Positions 1 to 10,520 of a stretch of DNA of 64,000 bases are shown here, piece by piece (the stretch's first letter is position 1; every line of letters begins with the position of its first letter). The translations under genes were made by a program, and so were the position numbers. This DNA is from Cornus controversa (Eukaryota > Streptophyta > Magnoliopsida > Cornales > Cornaceae), in contig CM048853.1 of assembly GCA_026545225.1 (NCBI GenBank), positions 49,215,755 to 49,279,754 on the forward strand, given 5' to 3'. The notes under the pieces are model-generated. The model did not search any database and had not been told where the DNA came from. It saw nothing but the letters and a program-made list of their open reading frames with translations.

Positions 1-1240
1 CTGAATTTGAATTTCTAAGATTTCATCTTCATATCTTCAATTTGAATTATAGACTGCTGACATGACCGTGTAAAAAAAAATATATCTTCAAAAGTTTTGA
101 ACTTGAGACCTCTTGTGGAGTAATTTATACAAAATACTATTTCTTCCAATTTTTTTGCTACTTTTCTTCTCATTTGGAAATCAACCCCTATAAAACATAA
201 AATGCAAATATAAGAACATTTAAATAAAGTAAAAGAATAATTACAAACTTATTTTGAGATATAAAATAACAAGTTTTGTGCACTTCTCAGCCCTCATCCA
301 CATTCCCCCAAGGCAATATATCGGCCATGTTCACCGCCACAACCATGACACCTCACTTACACCACTATCATCACTAGTGTTATCATTACCATCACAACAA
401 GCACGTTTACCTCTTGGACAAACTTGAAATTTATTCCAAAGGCTATATTTTATGGTATTTTTTTTTCAACTTTTCAAAGTGAGAGATAAGAGTTCTAAGT
501 TCTAATATAAGCAAAGGGATGTATGTTAGAAGGGTCTTATTTATCCCACGTCGAACTCAAATGAGAAAGAGAATGTGTATGGAATAGTAGACAACATTAT
601 TCAATATTCTAGGCTTTTGGGTTATTGGTAAGTGTCTGATCCACTACAGTTAGTATAAGAGTCAAGTTAAGTTCTTGATTCGGTGTCACGTCTAGCGCCT
701 ATCTGGATGGAGTCCGGGTTTGAATTGTTACTAGGTCTTTCCGTTGTTAGGGGAGACAGATAGAATCGGTTGTCTGATCACAACGAGTCCGAGTCTGGAT
801 TGTTATTGATCTTTGTCCCATATCGAAATTTACACTTGGTATAAGACTAAGACCCTGTTTGAATTGACTTTTGAAAAACGGCTTTCGGCTTTTCAAGCTT
901 AAAAGTTATTTTGGAGAGTATTTAGATTGACAAGGCGGAAGAGTTTCGGAGTTCAAAAAGAGCGTTTAAAGGAAGCTGTTGGATATCAGTTTCCTGATTT
1001 AGCTTTTACTTATCTTTTTATTTGGTATAAAAATCGAAACAAAAGTTCTGTCAAATAGGATCTAAATATCACCTTGTATTTCTGGGCTGAAGTTGATAGA
1101 AGACCAACCTAATCTAAGCACGAGAAAAGCCCATTAGGGAAAAGCCTTTCTAGGCCAACCCAAAAATTTGTCCTAACCAGACCTTATTGGGTACTCTTAT
1201 GACCCAACGAACCAGCCGTCGTGGCCGTTCAAAGCTGAAT
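1..1240. other. Intergenic DNA with no recognisable gene
   Basis: AT-rich sequence without a convincing reading frame. Two short stretches near 544-556 and 813-828 resemble the TCCCACRTCG-type motif common in decayed plant retroelement flanks, and 640-830 could be an old retroelement remnant, but no terminal repeats or protein pieces are visible. Confidence 0.4.
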
Positions 1241-1241
1241 A

Positions 1242-1917
1242 CTACAAAAGGTGTTTTGAAAGTTGACTTCGTCTTCTCGCCTTATTTCAATGGAAGTTGA
1301 GGGGAAAATGTCTTCGTTGTACGAGTCAGAGTTTCAGAGGGAGAGAGAGAAAGCGACGACTGACAGTGACCAAATAGATGCCATTCTTCACAACCTTACA
1401 AACAGAAAACCTCCATTTCCTCTCTCTCTCTCTAAAACAACTCGCACATAGACCTTCAATTCTTTCTCTATCTCTCTCTCTCTATATGTATATGTATACA
1501 CCTTGTATTTCACGTTAATGCGACAAAGAGAAGAAAAAAAGCATACGTATACAAGACCAAAGCCGATTCTCAGTCTTCTCTCAATCGCTTCTTCTTTGAT
1601 TCTCTCTCTACATGTGTTTTTGTATTTGTGTATATTATTTCCCGTCCAAAACGATGAATTTGATTGTAAAGACCAGCAATCACAGTCGTCTCTCAAGTCT
1701 AAATTACTTCTTCAAGGTTCAATTTCTTATTCTTCTCATTCTCTGATATTCTTCTGAAAAATTCACAATTCAGAGTCTTTCAATACTTCAATTCAAACAA
1801 CTACGACTGAGAAGCTCTCTCTCTCAAACTCTCACTTATATATTGAATTCACAAAGTATAAGTGTATATATATATATAGAAAATCTCTCCGTGTGTGTGT
1901 TTTAGTTTTTTCAAAAT
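1242..1917 (+). promoter_or_regulatory. CT-rich leader/promoter region of the ARM-repeat gene
   Basis: The 680 bases before the start codon at 1918 hold several pyrimidine tracts (CT microsatellites around 1421-1433, 1471-1483 and 1816-1828) and a TA-rich run near 1866-1879. Such tracts are usual in plant core promoters and 5' leaders. Short reading frames here lack any family signature. The transcription start cannot be fixed from sequence. Confidence 0.4.
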
Positions 1918-4900
1918 ATGGATAAGAGCTTTTCGGAGCTAATATCTGGGATACTAACGTCGGCAGACGAAGTCGCTTCACTGGCGAAAGGTTCTGAAAT
2001 TGAGAGCGAAACCATTACTGAATTCTCAGTTTTCGTGGAGAAATTAACTCCAATTCTCAGTGAACTGAAGGACAACAAGGTCTTAGACACGCATCCGATT
2101 CGGAAAGCGGTGGAATCGTTCGAAACCGATCTCCGGCGAGCCAAGACCTTGATAAGCAGCCCTAATTGTTCGTCGCCGGCGAAGCAGATCGAAGACGTGA
2201 CACACGATTTGGGAAGGTCTTTAGGCCTAGTGCTCTTCGCGAGTCATGATGTGTCAGTGGATGGTAAGGAAAAGATTGAGACTTTACGTAGAGAAATGAT
2301 GAATGCGAGGTTTGATTCATGTTCGGACCGCGGATCAGAATTTGTAAATGATGTGGAAATAGAGGAGGATTCAGAGGAGGAGATAGTAGAGGAGAGAATT
2401 ACTCTAGATATTGATGATGTTGTATTGCAGCTTAAGTATGGTAATGATGAAGAGTTCAAATGTGCGCTTTTGGGGTTAAATGCCTTAATTAGGGATCTTA
2501 TGATCACAAATGAATGGATTAATGATGAAGGTATAATCCCAATTCTGTTCAATCGATTGGGTTCGAGTAAGCCTAACAATCGGTTGACTATAATTCGAAT
2601 ACTAAGAAGCCTTGCTGCAGAGAATGCTGAAAACAAGGTACTTCGGATATGAATTATTTTAAATTATTGAAATTTGATGCACTACTAGTTGTTTTGTGTC
2701 TGACATAGTTAAGTAGTGTACAGGAAAAGATGGCAGATGTTGGGTGTTTGTCAACACTGGTGAAGTCCTTGACGCGGGATGTGGAGGAGCAGAGGGAAGC
2801 AGTGGGGCTGTTATTAAGTCTCTCGGATCTGTCTGCGGTCAGAAGAAGGATTGGGAGAATTCAAGGGTGTATAGTTATGTTGGTTACCATTCTCAATGGA
2901 GATGATCCAGTCGGTTCGCATGATGCAGGGATGTTGTTAAATGCTTTGTCAAGCAATACTCAGAATGCTCTTCATATGTCAGAGGCAGGTTACTTCAAGC
3001 CACTAGTTCAATACCTCAAGGAAGGTAAATTTCACTTGCTCTCTCTCTTTTCATACTTATTCGCAATGTTTTCGGCGCAAGTCCATCGAATAGCTTGCAT
3101 ATTTAATTTTAGCAATGTGAAGGATGTTAGGATCAGAATCGCCAATGGCTTTATCGATAGGTTTTAGTCATAAATTCTGCTTATTACCATTCGTGAATGA
3201 GTAGAAGCGATGCGGTAACATTTTATTCCAGAAGCATGATAGCAGTGTATCATAAAATTGTACTCGCAAGTAGATTATCAATCTAATAGCGATACAGCTT
3301 GGAGTAACCCGTCTAGTTATATGCACACTTTTTCTGTGTAGTTACCAATAGGAGCTTTTGGATCTCAGTCCACCACTTCTAATCTTCCCCTAGCACATCA
3401 TCTGTCTCCATAGACCCCCCAATATTACCTAGTGTTATTCATTTAATAATAATGCTCCTTGATAACCAACATTCTTCATTCTTCTATCTCCCCTCAACTC
3501 GCGTTCTTTGTCAATCTCTTTCCCTAATCCAAGCTCTCTCATTCCCCATCTACATTTTCTTTCTTCCCTTGTTTAGTTGGAAATGCTACCTCAATTTCAT
3601 TGCTACCAAAGAGAATGTGTTAGAAGAGAGTAGTTAAAGATCTTTGCGGTGAGATTTGTAAGGAAAAGGTTGAGACTGTAGAACATATCCAATTGCTATG
3701 CTCTTGGGTAAGAAATATTTGGTTCGGTAGTCAGCGGCACTTATCAGTATCTAAGTTTCAGATGTCCAGATTTACTTTATCAGCATACGAAGCTTATAGG
3801 TCCTAAGCCTATCTTCAGACAAGAATGGTAATTGATGTTTTCTATCTGCTGGTTTATTGAAAGAAGCCTTTTAACTGTCTGCTGATTCAGGTTCATTAAG
3901 GTCTCACCTCCTTTTGCCTAATTTCTCTGTTGCTCATTGGTCCCCCCTTTTGAAAGGTGGATTGAAGCCAACACTTACGTTACCCTGAAGAGAAGCCAGT
4001 AGGGTGTCTTGCAAATATTCCCCTTTCAATCTGATTCTGAAGCATTTATGAAAGCCCTCCAAAACGAAATTTCCTTGGGAAATTAGTATAGTCTGCAAGG
4101 ATATCCTTTTAAACCTTAGTAGTTTGGGTTTGTGAGGTTCAAAGCCTCACAGAAAACAAGGTGGCTCACCGTATTGCAAATTATGCATCAAGGACTTTCC
4201 CTAGGTGGATAGATGCAGTTCCCTGAGACTTATCTTTGTTTCTCTCAGCTGCTTTTAGTTCTAGTTAGTTTCTTTTAATTTTCTTCTTGATTTTCATGAC
4301 CAAAAGAAAATTCTAACCCCCAATTTCCCATAAATTCTGGTCTTGGATTATCAATCTTGATGATTTATTTGGAGCTAGCCGATAATGGCTTTCATGATAC
4401 AAAGAGGAAATAGCTTTTCACTCGCTTGTTACATAATTCCATGTGATGGATACTTTGTTGCTATATTACCGTCAAAGATGTGCTGATGTAACAGCTTACG
4501 GCTGCTTCTTGTTTCTCTACCTTTTTAGCTCATTGAATAAACTTTCACTAGAATCAGATTTTCTGTTGTTTATCAGAGTTGGCAATTCCTGAGTTGAGAA
4601 TTGTCCTGTTAAATCTTGCAATACCATGTCTCTGCAGGTTCAGACATGAGTAAGATTCTAATGGCAACTGCACTTTCAAGGATGGAGCTAACTGATCAAA
4701 GTAGCACTTCCCTTGGAGAAAATGGAGCAATTGAACCCCTGGTCAAAATGTTTAATGCTGGAAAGCTAGAAGCAAAGCTATCTGCTTTAAGTGCACTGCA
4801 AAATCTGTCCAGCTTGAAAGAGAACATACAACGTTTGATCAATTCGGGCATTGTAGTAGCTCTGCTTCAGCTCCTTTTCTCTGTGACATCAGTGCTCATG

Positions 4901-6091
4901 ACACTTAGGGAACCAGCATCGGCAATTCTTGCAAGGATTGCACAGTCTGAATCTATTCTTGTTAACCAAGATGTTGCTCAGCAGATGCTCTCACTTCTAA
5001 ACCTGTCTAGTCCAAACATCCAATATCACCTCTTACAAGCACTGAATGGTATTGTTTCCCATTCTAGTGCATCCAAAGTTCGAAGAAAAATGAAGGAAAA
5101 TGGTGCAATTCAACTTCTCCTACCCTTCCTGGCTGAAACTAATTCTAAAACCAGGATTGGTGCCTTAAATTTAATTTATACTCTCACTAAAGATTTACCA
5201 GGAGATTTAACAGAACAGCTGGGAGAAGCCCACCTAAATACTATTGTAAATATTATCTCTTCATCAATGACCGAGAGTGAAAAGGCTGCTGCCGTTGGTA
5301 TACTTGGCAACCTTCCAGTTAGTGACAAGAAAACAACAGAAACACTTAAGAAGGCACACTTACTGCCCATTCTGATCTCCATAATGAATTCAAGCCCTGC
5401 AACTTCAACTCCCACAACATGCTGGTTAACAGAGAGTATTGCAGCTGTATTAATTCGTTTTACTGTTCCTTCTGATAAGAAACTGCAACAGTTTTCTGCT
5501 GAACATGGAGTGATTCCGTTGCTTGTGAAGTTACTCTCAATTGGGTCACCAGTTGCTAAATGTAGAGCTGCAGCGTCACTAGCTCAATTATCTCAGAATT
5601 CACTCTCTCTTAGAAAGTCCAGAACAACACGGTGGTTGTGTGTCCCGCCTTCTGTAGAGGCATTTTGTGAAGTTCATGATGGTTACTGCTTTGTCAAAAA
5701 CACATTTTGTTTGGTCAAGGCAGGTGCTGTTTCTCCATTGGTCCAAATTTTGGAAGGTACTGAAAGGGAAGCAGATGAAGCCATTCTTGATGCACTTGGC
5801 ACTCTTCTGAAAGATGAAATTTGTGAAAATGGAACCAATTACATAGCCAAATTGTCAGGTGTTGAAGCCATTATAAAAGTTCTGGAATCAGGGACAGTAA
5901 AAGCTCAAGATAAAGCACTATGGATATTGGAGAGGATTTTCAGAGTCGAGGCTCACAGGGAACAGTATGGGGAATCTGCTCAGGTGGTGCTTGTTGATCT
6001 AGCACAAAGTGGTGATCCAAAATTGAAACCAAAGACTGCTAAATTATTGGCACAACTTGAGCTATTGCAAGCTCAATCTAGTTACTTTTGA
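1918..6091 (+). CDS. Armadillo-repeat protein of the PUB43/44 type, lacking the U-box
   Basis: Three exons: 1918-2637, 2724-3024 and 4638-6091, with GT/AG introns of 86 and 1613 bases; the joined frame gives 824 residues. The N-terminal ~130 residues form the helical region typical of plant PUB proteins. An acidic linker follows at about 147-165 (IEEDSEEEIVEE). From about 170 to the C-terminus there are tandem ARM repeats, recognisable by recurring motifs such as ENGAIEPLVKMF, SGIVVALLQLL and EHGVIPLLVKLL. The acidic linker runs straight into ARM repeats: the CPI/L...P...CP signature of a U-box, expected there in PUB42-44 proteins, is missing. Family members with a U-box are E3 ubiquitin ligases acting in cell death and senescence; this form could only act as a binding or scaffold protein. 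Database names such as 'U-box domain-containing protein 43/44' for this kind of protein would therefore mislead. The start is the first ATG of the frame and follows the CT-rich leader. Confidence 0.88.
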
Positions 6092-6652
6092 GACATTACA
6101 CGTCAAGTAAGCAAGATTGTGAGTGTGTATTTTTTATTTTTTTCACATTGTCTTTAATTATTCTTGATTTATATCTTTTGATTATTCATGATATATAGCG
6201 CCACTAAAAGAAGAATTGTCAGATTCCAGAATAACGATGTACCTAAACATAATATTACTGAAGATGCACATGAATGGTTCTGAGAGACATATATTAAACA
6301 TTACAATTAGCTGTTGGTTTCTGGCATAAGTCCTCCCTCTAATTCTCCTTGTGACTCCTCTTTCCATGCGAAAAAAAAAGTGTGTTCTCCAATCACACTC
6401 ATTTTTTGTCATTGCAAGAAGAAAGGGAAAAATAATTAAAGCAAAAACAACGGTAAATGTCAATATAGCAAAATTCTATTTATTTCATTCTTTTGAAACT
6501 TTATTCTTCTTTGCTCTTTCTATGAGTCATTTGAATTTGTAAAATCAAATTATTAACAATACAGATTATTGTTCTTGTTACTGTAAAATGAAACTAAACT
6601 GTTATTTCTATGTTGTGCCATTGACATCAATTTCTGTGCGTGCTTGTGCATT

Positions 6653-6684
<32 letters not shown>

Positions 6685-7610
6685 GGGGGGGGGGGGGGGC
6701 GTGATGGGTGTTGTTCCTCTACTAATAACACTCGTTTGGTTAAACATTCAACTCAATGGAAGAGTGATATTTTATTCCAAAGATAAAAGCCTTAAAATGC
6801 TTTACCAGTGCTATCAGTAGCATTCAAGGGCATGTTGTTGCTACCTTCAGAGGTAGTTATTTTCAGATATGTTCAAATCAATTGAAGGTTGATTCTAATA
6901 ATCCAAAGAAAAAACCCTTAACATGCTCTTCTTACCGGTGTATCTGCGGCATTCCAGAGAGCATGGTGGTGATGTTGCTATATTAAGAGTTAGCTAGTTA
7001 TTTCGAGAAAGGATTTTCTACATGACTTACCAGATTTATGAGATGCTTTACATGTTCATTTTTGTGGAAGAACTAAACTCGTTCACAAACATGTTCATTT
7101 TTAGTCCTATTTGTCATGTTGCACACCGGTCTTGGTTAAAACTGCACTATAATTAGTGTGGTTACAGTTTGTAAATTTTCTTATGTTTTTCACCTTGTTA
7201 ATAACTTTGATTGCACTTATTAAAATATATACCTCAATATATGCACACGATGAAACTTGTGCAATCTTCAATCATGAACAAAGCTTGCAGCAGTGACAGC
7301 ATAAAGTGGTTTATGCTGTACTATTTAAACTGTCCTTGCACATATGGCAAAATCTGGATTTGGTTAGACAATTCTGTACCTAAAGTTATGGTTCTTTATT
7401 GCATCTTCATTCTAAATTTTATTTGTAGAACTCAGGATGGTTTAAATATTTTGCTAAAATCAACAAGTCTGAGAACACAGAAGTTAGTTAATCTTCCAAA
7501 AAATATTATTGCAGAAAGAAATGTCACCTGTAGTGTTATTGTTATACAATCAACTTGATTACGGATACTAATCATTTGGGTCGAACTACTATGATATTGA
7601 TGCTTATACC
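6092..7610. other. 3' flank of the ARM-repeat gene
   Basis: Contains the 3' UTR and AT-rich intergenic DNA. Apart from a compound microsatellite at about 6653-6699 I see no gene; the short reading frames have no family features. Confidence 0.4.
6653..6699 (+). repeat. Compound microsatellite (TG)n(AG)n(G)18
   Basis: A TG run is followed by an AG run and then 18 uninterrupted G residues (6682-6699). The G tract can form intramolecular quadruplexes and its length is prone to sequencing error and slippage. Confidence 0.85.
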
Positions 7611-7617
7611 CCTGTGT

Positions 7618-8460
7618 TCATCAGGAGCAAGCATCACAGAGCCAACAGCAGCACAATGCAAAGAGGCTGCAAGATTGACACAGCACGACACTGTTACATA
7701 ACACTATAGTTGAAAAAACAATAGTATATACTATGAGACCCTGAATTGAATTTGATTTAGTAGAAACAGATGAAACTAAGATTTGCAACATTTGGTTTTT
7801 GGGAAAACAGGTGATACGTGTATTAAAAGAACTTATATATAAAAGAGTAGAAAGAAATCTGAAATTACATGAAGACAGAAACAGAGATGTGGCAGCCATT
7901 GCTAGAGAAATTTGTGTTGAATGTCTTCAGTTTCTAGGTCTACGCTTACAAGATTTCTATGTAATGTTTTGATTGAGTTGTGTGTTTTGGTTGCCTTATT
8001 TTGGTAACCATGTTTTTTGCTCTGGCTTAGTTTGTTTGAGGAGAGTGTCCTCTGTTCTTTGTACCTTATTGTATATATTTATATAATAACCACATTCAGG
8101 AAAAAAGAAAAAAAAAAAAAAGAGTGGAAAGAGAAAACAGACTTGCCATCCTTCAATGAAGCTTCTATTGCCTTTGTTTGTAGACTTCGTTGGATATGGA
8201 CAACATTTCTTGCTGCTTTCTGCTTGGTGTTCTGATAAACAAGTTAGATTCAATTCAGTATCATTCAAAAAATAGTTTCAAAAACACGAGCTTGTACACA
8301 CACACACACACACACACACATGACTGAAGCTGGTTCTTGGCACCTGCTTCTTGAGTCCCTGACGGCAGTATGGGAGCTGTTTTCTGTTTGTGAATTTTTA
8401 GATGAAAAGAGCAGTGATCGAGGGACTATGACGCCTTCTGATAAAAAGGTTGTAATGAGC
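7618..8460 (+). pseudogene. Possible gene remnant, unidentified
   Basis: Three patches read like exons on the plus strand. One is a Gln-rich patch from about 7623 to a stop near 7680. The second follows a good acceptor (AACAG before 7812) and runs open to about 7970 with a charged helical composition (VERNLKLHEDRNRDVAAIAR). The third is at 8320-8449 and begins TEAGSWHLLLESLTAVWELF. The patches cannot be joined into one long frame by obvious splice sites. I do not recognise the family. It may be a decayed gene, a late part of the upstream transcript, or chance. Confidence 0.25.
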
Positions 8461-8944
8461 ATCTCTCTGCCCTTTTTTATACATACATACATACATACAT
8501 ATATATGCATGCTTTGGTGATTGAACTTTGCTGGTGGAACAAATGAATAATATCAGGTGATGCGGGCTAGCTTTTCTTCTTTATCCACAAAACTTGGAAT
8601 CAGAATCTAAAGTCTACTGGTGTGAAAAGAACAAAATATGGTCAGAGAGGATATATCACAAGCACTGCAAGCAGTGAAATATCCAAAAAAAAAACACAAT
8701 CATTCATCGACATTGCAAATTCTCTGAAAATTTGAAGGATACATTTACCGTCGTCGTCATCCTTGAATGAAAAGACTAAGAAAAGAAACAAAGGCGCAGT
8801 TCATCAAACAATGCTTCTTGATTTGATGCTTTTCAAAATAGTGATTGAATTAATTTTAAAAAATGATTAAATACATACATACATATATATATATTTAAAT
8901 AAAAAAGATGTGAAAGATTATGAAAGGAATGTGAAACTCTAAGC

Positions 8945-9755
8945 CTAAGAAGCATGGGCATGGACACCGGTACGACACGGACATGACGATACGAGAAATT
9001 TCAAAAAAAAGGACACAGACATGGCAGGGATATGGCTATAAAATAATAATATATTAATATAGATTTAACAAGTTAACCAATATTCACAATACCATAAATC
9101 TAACAATAAAATTTTTTTTACACAAATACTTGAATTTATTATCAAGCAATTAATGTATTTTCAAAAGGATAGTTTTCATTATATTCCAACTTACTACTAG
9201 AATCTTACACGTTACTCATTTTTCTAATAACAAACAAATAAATTTAAATACAAAATACCAAACAAAATGACATGGCTTTATGTCAAATAAAGTTCTATAG
9301 GGTTTTTTTTATTTATTTGTTTCTAAATTTATTATTTAGAAATTTTATCTAACTATTTTTTATTTTTTTAAATTTTATTTTAGAAAACACTATATTTATA
9401 AAGAAAAGGGTATAATAGTCATACTAAATGGTATATATGTCATTATAATTCTTCCAGGGGTCGAGATGCTAGCTTTTAGAAGATGAGGGATTGAAATGCT
9501 TAAAAAAAATAGTTGAAAGGGGTCTTTTTGTAACTTTGAAAAAGTTCAAGAGGTTTTTTGAACTTTTAAAAATTATAAAATGTACCCGGCCGTGTCCTCC
9601 GCTTGTCCTATCCGTGTCCCCCGCGTGTCTTTGCCGTGTCCCCCTCGTGTTCAAAAAAAAAAAAAATTTCAAGACACTTCTAAGGAGTGTTCGAGAAGTG
9701 TCCGAGTGTTCGACATGACTACGACACCCTTATATAAAGTGTCCGTGCTTTCTAG
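8945..9755 (+). mobile_element. hAT-like non-autonomous element, copy A
   Basis: 811 bp bounded by imperfect inverted termini: left CTAAGAAGCATGG, and the right end read in reverse as CTAGAAAGCACGG. It is flanked by a perfect 8-bp duplication, CTCTAAGC, at 8937-8944 and 9756-9763. The subterminal zones hold clustered GACACG/CGTGTC motifs, while the centre is AT-rich with no transposase frame. Eight-base target duplications and subterminal motif arrays are hallmarks of hAT elements. Similar along its whole length to the copy at 16625-17384. Confidence 0.85.
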
Positions 9756-9763
9756 CTCTAAGC

Positions 9764-10320
9764 ATTTTGTTTAGAATTTATTATCCTTTTTAGTTGTCCT
9801 ATGAAGTATAAAAAGAGTTGTCATTGGAATGTACTAATTCTAATAAATTTGATGAGAATCTTGCAGAAGAATAAACGTTTGTCTCACTTACCAAAAAAAA
9901 AAAATTTGTTCTCCTTTGGAACCAAATTAACCAACCATCCATTTAAAAAGAAATGAAAAGTATTATGTTTCATTTGTTATAACGTGAAATATTTTTGAAG
10001 TTTGATTGGTGGATAATATTTTACAAAAATTTTAGAAAAAAATAAATTAACTTAAAAAAATTCGTAAATAGTTTAGGGAATTCATGGTTCATAATTTTTT
10101 ATTTTTTGAGAATAGATAATCAGAAATTGTACAAAAATCTGTTTTGAGAACTGTCTTTTGAAAAGTGAGTTAAAAGAAAGTGTTATTTTAAGACAACTGT
10201 CTTTTATAATTTTATAGACACAAATTTTCAGAACACGGGTCCAGAGTCTCCAGACTCATTGCAAGAAATCACGGGCCTTACTTTGCCCAGCCTTTCTTGC
10301 CCTACCACGACCCATTAACT
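9764..10320. other. Intergenic DNA before IMP4
   Basis: AT-rich, no coding frame or terminal-repeat structure recognised. Confidence 0.4.
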
Positions 10321-10520
10321 TAAAAGCCCATATCTTTCCCAATAGTCGGGCCGGGTCCTTGTTGGGGTATTACCCTAATTGATCCGATATTCGTTAACCT
10401 AAAACTCCTTCCCTCTTCTTCCGCTGCACCTGTATCTGCAACACTCTCTCTCTCTCTTCTCTCTTCTCTCTCTCACACAGTCACACACAGAGGGACTAAA
10501 CTAGGGTTTGGGTTAAAGCT
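10321..10520 (+). promoter_or_regulatory. IMP4 proximal promoter and leader with site II and telo-box motifs
   Basis: A site II element (TGGGCT on the minus strand, AGCCCA at 10325-10330) lies about 190 bases upstream of the ATG, and a telo-box core (TAGGGTTT, 10502-10509) lies 11 bases before it. A CT microsatellite (about 10443-10472) sits between them. The pairing of site II and telo-box is established for plant genes of ribosome biogenesis and translation, which fits the IMP4 product. Whether the telo-box is in the promoter or the 5' UTR depends on the unmapped transcription start. Confidence 0.6.
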
